From Toxorhynchites rutilus septentrionalis (lineage: Eukaryota > Arthropoda > Insecta > Diptera > Culicidae), in contig NC_073746.1 in assembly GCF_029784135.1 (NCBI RefSeq), positions 294,524,089 through 294,588,088 of the forward strand: a DNA stretch of 64,000 nt, read 5' to 3'. Shown piece after piece: positions 21,923-33,194 of this stretch. Within the stretch, counting starts at the first letter, position 1; every line of letters begins with the position of its first letter. The notes below the pieces were generated by a model. That model searched no databases, was not told the DNA's origin, and saw only the letters and a program-made list of their open reading frames with translations. The position numbers and the translations under genes are program-made.

Positions 21923-24063
21923 AAAGGGCCTGGCCGGGTAAGGAAGTAAAAAGTGCCCCCAAACCAAATCACTAGCCGTATGGCAAATATTGTAAAGGAT
22001 ATTAAATAAGAAATTTTGGCGGTTTATTTGAACCCCTATCTGGTTTGACGTAGGATCTATAGTGAAAAACGTACTTTTCGTTAATTTCACGCCATCCTCA
22101 AAAGATCCGAGATAAAAATTTGAAAAAAATACTGAATGTGCATCTTACTACGATGTATCAAAAAAAATTATCAAAAAAAAATTTCATCAAAAATTTTAGT
22201 ACTAAAAAAAATAATGAAATCTTGAAAATTTTTTTTTTGGGATTTAGAGATTCAGTACTACTCTAATTCATATTTTAATGTGTTTCTACGGCTTTTCTAG
22301 ATATGTGTGATTTTTTTCAGATTTTTTTCAGTGTTGCGCGGTATCAAAAAATTTTTTTTTTATGTTTCCAAAGAGTGGTTAGGTAAGGGAGTAAAAAGTG
22401 CCCCCAAACCAAATCACTAGCTGTATGGCAAATATTGTAAAGGATGTTAAATAAGAAATTTTGGTGGTTTATTTGAACCCCTATGTGGTTTGACGTAGGA
22501 TCTATAGTGAAAAACGTACTTTTTCGTTTATTTCACGCCATCCTCAATAGATCTGAGATAAAAATTTGAAAAAAATACTGAATGTACATCCTACCATGGT
22601 GTATCAAGAAAAATTATCAAAAAAAATTTCATCAAAAATTTTTGTACTAAAAAAATATTAAAATTTTGAAAATTTTTTTTTTGGATTTAGAGATTCAGTA
22701 CTACTCTAATTCATATTCAAATGTACTCTTACGGCTTTTCTAGATTTATAAATATCTTCAAACTGTTTTTTTTTTCAAATATCTAATACTAAAAATAAAA
22801 TGAAAAAAAATACACAGTACAAAAAAATGTTATAGATTTTCTGGCATTTCGAAATTTTGAAAAAAAAAATATAACTTTGAGACCCACTCCTGCTCAAATT
22901 TTTATTTAAATGCGTTCGTATGTGTCTTTTTTCTACATGTGGCGTAATTTTTCCTGAATTTTTAAGAGCATTGTGTGACACAAAATAATTTTCTTCATCG
23001 TCTGCATTATTATTTTTATTTTTTTGAAATCGATTATTTTATTGTATTCGTGGTTTTCAATTGAAAGATTAAAATAAAAAAACAAATCGAATTTGTGGTC
23101 TCAAAGTTATATTTTTTTTCAAAATTTCGAAATGCCAGAAAATCTATAACATTTTTTTGTACTGTGTATTTTTCTTTTTTATTATTTTATTTTTATTATT
23201 AGATATTTAAAAAAAAACAGCTTGACGATATTTATCAATCTAGAAAAGCCGTAAGAGCACATTTAAATATGAATTAGAGTAGTATTGAATCTCTAAATCC
23301 CAAAAAAAAATTTTCAAATTTTCATAATTTTTTTTTAATACTAAAATTTTTGATGAATTATTTTTTTGATAATTTTTCTTGATACACCGTGGTAAGATGC
23401 ACATTCAGTATTTTTTTCAAATTTTTATCTCGGATCTATTGAGGATGGCGTGAAATGCACGAAAAAGTACGTTTGTCACTATAGATCCTACGTCAAACCA
23501 CATAGGGGTTCAAATAAACCGCCAAAATTTCTTATTTAATATCCTTTACAATATTTGCCATACAGCTAGTGATTTGGTTTGGGGGCACTTTTTACTCCCT
23601 TACCTAACCACTCTTTGGAAACATAAAAAAAAATTTTTTTGATACCGCGCAACACTGAAAAAAATCTGAAAAAAATCACACATATCTAGAAAAGCCGTAG
23701 AAACACATTAAAATATGAATTAGAGTAGTACTGAATCTCTAAATCCCAAAAAAAAAATTTTCAAGATTTCATTATTTTTTTTAGTACTAAAATTTTTGAT
23801 GAAATTTTTTTTTGATAATTTTTTTTGATACATCGTAGTAAGATGCACATTCAGTATTTTTTTCAAATTTTTATCTCGGATCTTTTGAGGATGGCGTGAA
23901 ATTAACGAAAAGTACGTTTTTCACTATAGATCCTACGTCAAACCACATAGGGGTTCAAATAAACCACCAAAATTTCTTATTTAATATCCTTTACTATATT
24001 TGCCATACAGCTAGTGATTTGGTTTGGGGGCACTTTTTACTCCCTTACCCGGCCAGGCCCTTT
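21923..24063. mobile_element. 2.14-kb foldback element
   Basis: It begins AAAGGGCCTGGCCGGGTAAG and ends with the exact complement at 24044-24063. Each arm of about 965 bp is made of two tandem subunits roughly 440 bp apart (starts near 21939 and 22380, both with 'gtgcccccaaaccaaatcac'). The complementary subunits follow in mirror order to 24063. The unpaired centre is about 22890-23095. There is no transposase. Long runs of A and T occur at matching arm positions. No clear target duplication is seen next to the termini. Confidence 0.88.
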
Positions 24064-25081
24064 TCAATTAAAATCGCACTAAATATTCTCGTGTTGACTG
24101 TATTCCCTTGACAAAACCACGACTTGAAATTATCATAAGAATAGAACATCTCAGCACGCAAACAAATGAAAAAAAAACACAAACAGTCTTTCTCAAACAC
24201 GCTTATTCCATCGAGGTAACCATAATCATCCCAGACGCCGAGCTGCTGGGTATCATCTGTTGTAAATACATTATGCAAATCAGTGAATACATTACCTAGG
24301 TTCGCTGATAGTAGTGATTGGCGAGAATTTCCCTCTGCTTATCCAGAAACGAGGGAAACTTATCGCGACAGAAAAACAATGGATCGTAAAAATCGCACCC
24401 AAGAGGTGCTTAAGCTCGAATCTTTCCAACCTAAACATTATCCAAGCGCGGTGCGTTGAAGCTTATGGATGCAAATTTGTGCAGAACTCGGCGCCGGTGA
24501 TTTGAATTTTTAATTGATAATCTTCTGTGCTGATTAACGTTGTTGCTGATAAATGGATGTTTGTACCTGTTTCGAAGTGATGATTTTCCCATGCATTACA
24601 AAATACTTTTCCCAGATCTTTCCACATCCATCAGGAGATTCGTTCGCCGCCTCTTGTACTTATTTGGATTATTGCTTCCATCAGGGAACATGTTTTATTA
24701 CCTAATTCAGCTTCTATACCAGAATTTGAATGAATACAACCGCGTCGACATGATGCATAGCGGTTAGAATTATGTAAAGTGAGTGCAGATTGATTGAACA
24801 ACAATGGAGTTCAACGAATGCATGCGAAAAAAGTTCTTGTGTGCTTGAGAAGCCATATTTCAATGAATAATGAAAAAAACGAAACAATAATTCAAAACAA
24901 ATCAAAATACAGTACGCAGTCAAGCTTTCTTGATCATTGCATGGGGCCAAAAGCAGGACAAACCATTGGCCCAGAAAACTGCTGTAGTATTTCATTTATT
25001 ATCGCATTATTATCTACCTCTACGGCGCGCCACCGTCTTCCAAATTTAATTAACCTTTTCCTCATTCTCGTTTCTTTCCAG
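24064..25081. other. unassigned, possibly intronic
   Basis: No repeat named. A polypyrimidine-rich stretch ending TTTCTTTCCAG at 25081 looks like a 3' splice site for the candidate exon that follows. Confidence 0.3.
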
Positions 25082-25180
25082 GTGAGACACAATCGGTCAA
25101 TTTCGGGGTCAGCTCTGACGCCCACTTTTCCTCAACTGCTGTTCGGAAGACTTTTCGTGACCGACGTGAGCAACTCGGAG
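25082..25180 (+). CDS. candidate internal host exon, 99 bp
   Basis: It is bounded by TTTCTTTCCAG before and by GTATGC after, giving GT-AG-compatible ends around exactly 99 bp (33 codons). Two frames are open. One reads VRHNRSISGSALTPTFPQLL and onward; the other starts ETQSVNFGVSSDAHFSST and ends RKTFRDRREQLG, with charged residues typical of a soluble segment. No family is recognised and no neighbouring exon can be linked. It may be part of a host gene whose long introns hold the transposons, or a chance arrangement. Confidence 0.3.
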
Positions 25181-26110
25181 GTATGCTTAGAGCGGCATAA
25201 TTACCGCATATTTGCATATATTTTTCCATTATGTCTGACATTGGTGGCACTGGGTTAATATTGGCCCTCGGCCCGAATTAGATCGGAGTTCAATTCATCA
25301 TAGCTGATTTAGATGTCTACTTGAAAAAGTTCGAGGGGCACTTCCGCTGTCATAATGTGAACAATAATAATTTGAATTAATGATCGATTTTCAACCAAGA
25401 TACAGTGATTCATCCAAATCGTGCATATGAAGTACATAGATGGATTTGTTTTTTTAACACACGCGTGGTTGTGAATCGAAACGAGTGTTCGCATTTTATG
25501 AGGTTAGGATGCACAAATTCCATCACTCGTCAGCTATCCGACATCAATCATCAGCTGCGATGACGTTCACAGATAGATAGTAAACATGATCAGTAGAAAC
25601 AGCTTGTGACACGTTTATGGAGACGAATGAGTGTTTTTAAAATATCCGGAACAATGATGAGTGCAGTGCAGCTTAATTATAACCAGTAGCATTCCATAAT
25701 GTTGCTCGTCAACTAGTTCTCAACATTCTGCAGCTTGTGTCGCATCTGCGCTACGCTCAGGTCCGTTATATACCGACGTCAATAATTATGCGAGATACTG
25801 CATGGTCCAGAGAAGTATTTCTTGTAAGTACTCGTGTATTGTACCTCGATTATGGCTTCCTGATCCCCCGCCCTGAATCTGACAGGAATTTGTTGATTGG
25901 AATACTTTCACTGCATCCGGATTCTTCAGCTGCTACTCATTGGGTAGTAGTTGAACGCTGAAAACTAAAAAAGACCTCCGCTCACCAACATAGTACTTTT
26001 TGTAATTTATTTTGGCTTGACGTCTTTACAACATGACCTGATTCATAATATATGTATCTTATGAATATTATGTATCGTTCGTTACTTGTTTTTTTTTGCG
26101 ATGAGGCTTG
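25181..26110. other. unassigned
   Basis: Nothing recognised; several short frames without motifs. Confidence 0.25.
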
Positions 26111-27735
26111 CCAAGCCTACGACCAACCGGCACCTGGTGGGGAGCCCACCCCGAAGATCTTATAATGTTGTATCGAACAACTATTCTCTCAGTGATGGAG
26201 TATGGCAGTTTCTGTTTTCAATCAGCTGCCAAAACACGCTTCATTAAACTCGCATTCAGTATCTTTGTCTCCGTATTGCGTTGGGATGTATGCCCTCAAC
26301 GCATACCATGAGTCTCGAGGTTTTGGCAGGCGTACTCCCACTAAAAGATCGCTTCAATTTATTATCTCTTCGGTTCCTCATCCGGTGTAAGGATATGAAC
26401 CCATTGGTGAGCGGAAATTTTGAGCAACTGATCTAGCTAAATTTTCACTCTGGATTCATAAGTTCATATCATGAATTCATCTCCATGCAGGTTGATCCTT
26501 CTTCGTATATTCCCAACCGTGTTTGTTTTCCTGACTACATCAATTCCTCTGTGCATTTTGATCTGTACATGAAGCAGGATATCAATGGAATTCCAGATGA
26601 TCATCGATCGGAGTTCATTCCAACGCTCTTCGAAGCAAAGTATATGTAATTTACTGATGGGTCCTCTATGAATGAGTCCACCGGATTTGGAGTGTTCAAC
26701 GAATTTTTAGCACCTCCCACAGTCTTCAGTACCCTTGCTCAGTGTATATTGCTGAATTGGCAGCAATTCACTGGTTGCTGGACAGCATCGCCTCACGACC
26801 TGTTGAACACTATTACATATTAACGGATAGTCTTAGCTCTGTCGAAGCTATCCGTTCAGTGAGGCCGGAAAAGCACTCGCCGTACTTCCTTGAGAGAATA
26901 CGAGAAATTTTGAGTGCTTTATCCAGACGCTGTTGTCTGGGTCCCTTCACATTGCTCAATTCCGGGTAATGAGAGAGCTGACTCATTAGCAAAGGTGGGT
27001 GCGATTGAAGGCGACATTTATCAGCGTCAAATCGCCTTCAATGAATTTTATTTTTTAATCCGTAAAAATATCATCGCCAACTGGCAATGCAAATAAAACC
27101 AAGATGAATTGGACCGGTGGCTCCACTCAATTATCCCTAAGGTTAGCATCAAACCATTTTTCAAAAGTCTGGATTTGATTCGGGACTTTACTCGCACCTT
27201 CTCCTGACTCATATCCAATCACTGTTCGTTAGACGCGCTACTTTTTCGTTTTAATTTTGCCGACAATAATCTCTGCGTCTGTGGCCATGATTACCACGAT
27301 ATCGAGCACGTTGTTTGGTCGTGCGAATTGTATCTTGTCGCCAGATCAAATTTAGAAAACTCCCTTCGGGCTCATTGTGCCGGTGGGCGACTTTTTGGCT
27401 CGGTTAGACCTTGATTACATGGTGCTCCCGTGGCCGAGTGGTTAGCGTCATAACTAACATGCCGGGTGTTCGGGTTCGATTCCCGTTCTGGTCGGGGGAA
27501 TTTTTCGTCAAAGAAATTTCCTCCGACTTGCACTGTGATCACGCGTATTCTAGAGCTTGACACTCAGAATGCATTCAAGGCGTGTTATTTGGCATAGGAA
27601 TCTCAACTAAGTACTAATAAAAATGACGCAAGTAATACTACGTTGAGACGGTGAAGTTCCTCTAGGAACGTTAGTGCCATTGAAGAAGAAGAAGAAGAAG
27701 ACCTTGATTACATGCCTCAAATAGGGGAAATGAGG
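26111..27735 (+). pseudogene. I-type non-LTR retrotransposon ORF2 relic
   Basis: Starts mid-ORF2 at PTGTWWGAHPEDLI, the region after the reverse transcriptase palm, and is aligned with the better copy at 45.6 kb. RNase H pieces follow in several frames: FTDGSSMNESTGFGVFNE, YIAELAAIHWLL, DSLSSVEAIRS, and VWVPSHCSIPGNERADSLAK. The zinc-knuckle-like CVCGHDYHDIEHVVWSC follows. There are many frameshifts and stops, so it is an old copy. The SINE at 27422-27700 is inserted near the ORF end, after which LDYMPQIGEM resumes. RNase H within ORF2 places it in the I-like group of LINEs. Confidence 0.85.
27408..27714 (+). mobile_element. tRNA-derived SINE (family 1), full length
   Basis: Target repeats ACCTTGATTACATG at 27408-27421 and 27701-27714. 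The 279-bp insert starts GTGCTCCCGTGGCCGAGTGG (A box) and has B box GGTTCGATTCCCG. The body follows, then a (GAA)5-6 tail. This is the best preserved copy in the window and lies inside the I-type relic. Confidence 0.93.
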
Positions 27736-28111
27736 TTAAAATGAACAGGGTTGGTAAAATGAACCAGTGCTCAAACTTCGATAATTTAACTATAAACAAA
27801 TTGATAACTCTTCATTATCCTACTCTTAAAACATTTGAAGCTGTTTAAGACACCCTGTTATGCATGAAACTGTCAAATGTAAACAATAATATGTATATTA
27901 TACAAATGCTTACCAGTATTTGAGAGTCATGACATTTTCTGTTATTTTTACGCTCATTTAATGTAATAAATTGAGATGACAAAGCATGAGATCAAAATCA
28001 ATTTTGGGTGGAGTTGTGTTGCTCTCACCGTTTATGGTGCTTTTGACACGGATATTTCACCCCGTCTCCACAAGTGCATATGATCCGCGTGCGTTTTGAC
28101 AACACTTTGCG
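27736..28111 (+). repeat. unassigned plus partial interspersed repeat X
   Basis: 27890-28012 matches the 3' part of repeat X ('cagtatttgagagtc', 'gacattttctgttattttt'). The rest is not recognised. Confidence 0.45.
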
Positions 28112-28624
28112 ATTTGGGCACCTTTTTTTTTATCCCATTTATTTATTTAAGGCTCAATAGCATTTTAGCTGTAACGGAGCCGAATTTTAATCGTGTACAT
28201 GTCACATGGTTATCATATATCTATAATTAGCACATTACACAGTTGCCATTCGCCAGTATTCCTTCTATACCATTACATATGGTACATTCACACAGTAGCC
28301 ATTTAGGCGTAAGAGAATTCTTTCTGTTCTTCCATTATCCAGTGGGACCACCGGACAGCGGAGACAGTTGATTGATCATTGTTGAGTTATTTATAGAACA
28401 GCGGCCCGATGTGTCTTGCAGAGCAGAGCAGTTGTATGGATAAATCGATCTTATTTCGACCGTGGATCGATCTCCATCGCTAATAATTGTTGCGTGGACG
28501 TAGCTATTCTGTAACAACACAAAGATGGTCAATGAGGGTCCTGAGTTTTGAACTCACGATCGATCGCTTATTAAGCGAACGTGCAACCAATGTGGCTACG
28601 GAGACCCCCCAATTTGGGCACCTT
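28112..28624 (-). mobile_element. SINE family 3, with 13-bp target duplication
   Basis: Target repeats ATTTGGGCACCTT at 28112-28124 and 28612-28624. On the minus strand the insert runs from GGGGGGTCTCCGTAGCCACA to an 'aaataaataaatgggat' plus A tail. It is nearly identical to 18187-18671, suggesting recent activity of the family. It interrupts an older family 2 SINE. Confidence 0.92.
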
Positions 28625-28705
28625 GTACGTTTTCATCTGGAACGTCTCTTGGACTTCTGGACGAAATTTTGCGAAACATCAAGCTTTTTTGTTCAACTCC
28701 CGCAT
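28612..28705 (-). repeat. fragment of SINE family 2
   Basis: 'ttgtacgttttcatctgg' and 'cgaaacatcaagctttttt' match 7260-7340. Its left continuation is interrupted by the family 3 SINE. Confidence 0.6.
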
Positions 28706-28848
28706 CGAAATGTACGAATTCCGCTTGAAATAGGCCATTCCTCTCATTTTTTGCGTATTATTCCTGGTTTTCGTCTAGCTTCTGGCTTGTGATCCACTGT
28801 CATCTATTCCTGGAACCCCTAAAGGACCCTTGAGACGGCCAAATGATG

Positions 28849-30082
28849 TATTAGGCTGTCAAAAAAATCCTGCGGTATTTTTTTTTGAATTTTCATTTGT
28901 TCATAGAATTAGTTACAATTATCTGTTTTGTTCGATGACTTGTTCCCAACGAGATGCCAACTTCATAATACCCCTGTTATAGAAGCTCGCTTTCTTATTG
29001 GCAAAAAACTCGGATAGCCAATTTTCACAGGCCTCTTTTGTGGCTAACTTCTGACTACCTAGCTCGTTCGCCATGGACAAAAACAGGTGGTAGTTACTTG
29101 GTGCAAGGTCCGGACTATACGGCGGATGCAAAAGAACCTCCCATCCGAGCTCCCGGAGCTTCTGGCGCGTCACCAAAGAAGTGTGTGGCCTGGCGTTGTC
29201 CTGATGGAAGACAATGCGGCCTCTGTTTATCAAAGATGGCCTCTTCTTCATGAGTGCTACCTTCAAGCGGTCCAGTTGTTGGCAGTACAGGTCCGAATTG
29301 AGCGTTTGGCCATAGGGAAGCAGCTCATAATAGATTATTCCTTGACAATCCCACCAAACACACAGCAGAACCTTCCTGGCCGTTAATGAGGGCTTGGCCA
29401 CCGTCTGAGCCGCTTCAACGGGCTTCGACCACGACCGTTTGCGCTTCACGTTGTCGTAAGTGACCCACTTTTCATCGCCAGTCACCATCCGCTTCAGAAA
29501 CGGGTCGATTTTGTTGCGATTCAGCAGCGATTCATATGCGTCGATACGGTCAAAGATGTTTTTTTGCGTCAACGTGTGTGGCACCCATACATCGAGCTTC
29601 TTTGTGAATCCAAGCTTCTTCAAATGGTTAATAACGGTTTGATGACTTATCCCCAGCTCTTGGCCGATGCTACGGCTGCTACTATGTCGGTCTTTCTCGG
29701 CTAATTCAGCGATTTTGTCGCAATTTTCGACGACAGGCCTTCCGGAGCGTGGCGCATCTTCGACGACCTCTACACCAGAACGAACACGTTGAAACCATCG
29801 TTGTGCGGTGGAAATGGAAACTGTATCGGGTCCATAAACTGCACAAATTTTATTGGCAGCTTGAGATGCATTTTTGCCTTTGTCATAGTAGTACTGTAAA
29901 ATATGTCGGATTTTCTCTTTATTTTGCTCCATATTTGCGACACTATATCTCATGAACGACTTAACCAAACAAAACACTGTCAAGGACTATATTATAGCGC
30001 GCAAAAATACCTTTCCAACAAGCTATAGTATGACTCGATACAATGAGTACAACTAGAACTACGCGCTTACAACGACACCTCG
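28849..30082 (-). mobile_element. mariner transposon, copy A, lacking one terminus
   Basis: The right end (minus orientation) is intact: TA then TTAGGCTGTCAAAAAAATCC at 28851. Compared with copy B at 47461-48735, identity continues to 30082 and stops about 30 bp before where the other terminal repeat should be. The element is therefore not mobilisable. It keeps about 15 bp of 5' leader that copy B has lost and lacks about 20 bp at the 3' end of the gene. Confidence 0.92.
28919..29932 (-). pseudogene. mariner transposase, open frame but catalytic Asp replaced
   Basis: The frame is open from an upstream ATG at 29983; I prefer MEQNKEKIRHILQYYYDKG at 29932 by comparison with the family. The N-terminal helix-turn-helix region (KNASQAANKICAVYG, then SISTAQRWFQR) is followed by a second one around SIGQELGISHQTVINHL. 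Then comes the linker motif WVPHTL and the DDE domain. Counting from the preferred Met, Asp153 (TGDEKW) and Asp245 (HQDNARPH) are present, but the third, 35 positions on, is Asn280 (APSNYHLF instead of APSDYHLF). Mariners need D,D34D for metal-dependent cleavage, so the protein should be catalytically dead, though it might still bind ends. The C-terminus is shortened and altered (ends EQNR). Confidence 0.93.
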
Positions 30083-30735
30083 ATCTCGATCGGAGTCTCA
30101 CTGACAATTGCAAAACTGAGGGGATGTAAACAAACTCTCTAAAGAGAAACTGGATGTTTGATTAATTTCGGTCAAATATGAAAGAGCAAATTAGAAAGTG
30201 TCGCAATAATTATCAACTCACTCTTTAGTAAACATATTGTGTAGCAAAAAATAGTTTCATTTTCCAGAGAACAGGTTATGGAGAAGTTATATATGCAATG
30301 ATATACTCGTAGTAACTGACAATCACAAAGCATCAATAAATTCTGGGCGAGTGCTGTCAAACCCATAGACATATTGACGCGAAATCACTCATGTTTTCTT
30401 CGAAAACTTTTCAGAAATGGTCCATTCGTACACCACATAAATACACCACAAATTGTACTCCTTTTGAATGTTGCATTCCACACATCGCTCTCTACATAAT
30501 AACACTTTAATCATTGTGCTCACAGTTCTAGTTACATCAATTACCTCATTTGTTTACGTTCGTCATTGAGACGACGCCTGTCGGAAACCAACCAGCAGCA
30601 CTATTTGATACGTGATTAAATTTGCGTTTCCATTGCTCCATTCACCATCGGGGAGCACACGAAACGGGGACACGAGCGACCGATAGTGCACGATCATGAT
30701 CAACAACAACAGCTGAATCAGCTGATCGTACTCAC
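30083..30735. other. unassigned unique-looking sequence
   Basis: No repeat recognised. If the minus-strand exon at 30736-30844 is real, this would be its first intron. Confidence 0.3.
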
Positions 30736-30844
30736 CGTAATTGCCACCCGTCCATTGCTGGACGATAACACCTTCGACAGAGCCGATTATCGGTGATGAC
30801 CCTGACGGAGTAAACGCGAAAACAAGCGTGTCCCAGAGCGCCAT
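30736..30844 (-). CDS. candidate first coding exon of a host gene
   Basis: On the minus strand ATG at 30844 opens MALWDTLVFAFTPSGSSPII and continues to QQWTGGNY, after which the sequence is G then GTGAGTACG, a strong 5' splice consensus. Codon composition is balanced and GC-richer than the surroundings. The frame stays open past the splice site for about 60 codons, so it may be chance. No protein family recognised. No TATA box or initiator could be singled out upstream. Confidence 0.3.
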
Positions 30845-31857
30845 CAACGATGAGCATCTGGCATTGGTATCTTTTCTCGACAGGGGCGTTTTAAATCAGA
30901 GTCGCCACTCGGCTTTGTACGCACAGCAAATATGGTTGGCATTCGATACGAGCAACTGTTCCCCCTTGATTTACCCTAAAAGGCTTATTTTCGGCTATGA
31001 CTGCATTTGTCAAGCGTCATTTTCGAATGCTGTACCCATTGATCAACTTAGATAATGCACTGAGTCAGAGCCAAAATTTACGAAACAGAAACAGCTTGCC
31101 AAACAAAGCTGCCCCTTTTTATAAGAATTTATCGTGGGATTTTCCCGTTCAGTACCGATTGAAATGATGATGATTCACTTCACTTTATTATACTGCTGTT
31201 CAATAATACTTTATCACTCTACGAATGGATCAATTGGACACGCGGATCATTGTTATGTTCTAACGTTTCGTGAAATTACCTCGGCAAAATATAAAAACAA
31301 AAGTTCATTTTTCATAACCATTTTCAAAAGCCACCCCCTCGCGTAGTCGTTTCGAATATCGATGACCGGGCTGACCGCTCGGAAATCACGTGTGTTAATC
31401 GATTGCGCCGACACATGTAGTGCTGAATTGCGCGACTCGAATGCATAGCATTCCTGCGAGCAACAGCGGGTCGGTTCAAGGTAAAATTTGCATAACCGCC
31501 TCGGTGTATCCGCCAAGTCCGTCGAGGGTGTTGCATCAGCTGCAGCTGGATCTCTACCTCTATCAGTCATTGCTCATATGCAGGCCGTGATGGGTCGATC
31601 GATTGATCGACCGAACATTATTTGACCGGTTAGTGCAGTTTCCAATATTCCAATATCCGATAAATGTGGTGTTCAAGTGTGTTCTTGGAAATGACTGAAC
31701 GGTAAATGTTTATTTACAATTTTGTAGATCCCAACCATCCCACTGATCTTGTCTGCTGATAATATATCAAGATGCACGTTCGTGCACTTTGGCAGGATTT
31801 AGCTTTGCGTTTTATTATTCTCGTATTAGAATCTGATTTGTAATTCACGTCTGGTTG
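30845..31857. other. unassigned unique-looking sequence
   Basis: Less AT-rich than the flanks, no named repeat. A 105-codon minus-strand frame at 31253-31570 has no recognised motif. It could be upstream DNA of the candidate exon at 30736-30844. Confidence 0.3.
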
Positions 31858-32089
31858 GTGCGCCCGGTGGTCGAGTGGCTAGCGTCACACCTAACATGCC
31901 GGGGGTTTGGATTCGATTCCCGTTCTGGTCGGGCGAGCTTTTCGTCAGAGAAATTTCCTCCGACGTGCATTTGATCAAGCGTATTCTAGAGCTTGCCACT
32001 CGGAATGCATTCAAGGCGTGTTATTTGACATAAAAATTTCAACCAAGCACTAGTAAAAATGACGCAAGTAATACTACGTTGAAGCGGCC
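31858..32089 (+). mobile_element. tRNA-derived SINE (family 1), tail lost
   Basis: A box GTGGTCGAGTGGCTAGCG, B box GGATTCGATTCCCG, then the family body to 'taatactacgttgaagcgg'. The (GAA)n tail and a target duplication are missing. Confidence 0.85.
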
Positions 32090-32149
32090 GTTTTCATTGT
32101 GATGTTTTGTTTCATTATATTTTTATTATACTTTTTTCATAGAAACCAT

Positions 32150-32595
32150 CGTTCCTAACCCAAACTAGCGCTGGCAGAAAACATATCATCTTCTGCAGAA
32201 GGAATGCTTTTTCGTGTGTTGAAATGTACAAATAAAACACATTTAACAAGAATTTTAAAATGTTTGTACGTATGGAAGTTAGATCTTAAAAGTATACATG
32301 GAAAGTGTTTTCTAAGAGTAAAAAGGAGAGTATAAACGTGAACTTGTATCCTTTCCAGTCGGGACCGTGTATGTGCCAAAGTATGCGAAAAGATTTAATG
32401 CGTGCTTACTTGCAATGTGTCTCTTGTTTCGCTCGCTCATATCGCTCCTATATTGCTAAGGCATATATATTATACAAATAGTGTACCAATATGGGATGGT
32501 GGCACATTTTTTGTTATTTTTAAGCTCATTTAATGTTATAAATCAGGATGCCAAAACATGTGCTAAAAATTTATTTTGGGTGCATTCATAAAAAT
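32150..32595 (+). repeat. interspersed repeat X, copy 2
   Basis: Longest copy in the window: 'gcagaaggaatgc' to 'ttattttgggtg'. It matches 5045-5320 and parts of 2213-2350 and 27890-28012. It abuts the mariner relic that follows. Confidence 0.6.
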
Positions 32596-32689
32596 TTGGG
32601 ACAGTTGGACAGTTGGGACAAGCTTTTTCTGAGACAAATTTTTCACCAACAAAATCATTCCCCGTTGACAGGTAACAGGTTGACAGGTA

Positions 32690-33035
32690 ATCACTTGGTA
32701 CCAGATCTGAGCTACAAAGTTCATGCAAAAGAAACTCCCAATCAAGCACCCGGAGCCTCTGAGGAGTCACTATTATTATGTGTAGCCTGGTGTTGTCCTG
32801 ATGAAACACAATTCCTCTTCTGTTTGCCTAAGTTGACTGTAGGCTTTTGTTCGATTGCTTTCTTCAGACAGCCGAATTTTTAACAATATATGTAGCAGCT
32901 TATAGTAGTTGATTCCTTACCAATCTCAACAAACATACAACCAAAAATTCCTTACCGTCGATTCTGGTTTGCACACCGCTTTTCAACAACGATCGTCTTC
33001 GGTTAACGTTCTCGTATGCCAGGTACTTCTATTTA
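32690..33035 (-). pseudogene. mariner transposase relic (third lineage)
   Basis: On the minus strand pieces read KYLAYENVNRRRSLLKSG, then KEFLVVCLL, NRRGIVFHQDNTRLH, RLRVLDWEFLLHELCSSDL and VPSDYL. These line up with the mariner segments 'KWVTYDNVKRKRSWSKP', 'KVLLCVWW', 'GRIVFHQDNARPH' and 'SPDLAPSDYHL'. The second and third catalytic Asp codons are still present. The frame is broken several times and no terminal repeats were found. Confidence 0.8.
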
Positions 33036-33194
33036 GTTGTGATTGGAAATCGAAGGAAAGGCGGTCTCGCTCGCTCCCTTAAACATTATGCCCATTCCTC
33101 CCAATTCCATTTCTTTTCTGCAGCCGAACTGAACGGAGCGTTAGCGATGATAATTCGATGCAGATGGGTGCCATGGACTACAGTGATTCTTCTG

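Noticed and set aside
27422..27510. tRNA gene call from A and B boxes
   Set aside because: The sequence continues into the SINE body with (GAA)n tail and target duplication. It lacks a full cloverleaf, so it is a SINE head.
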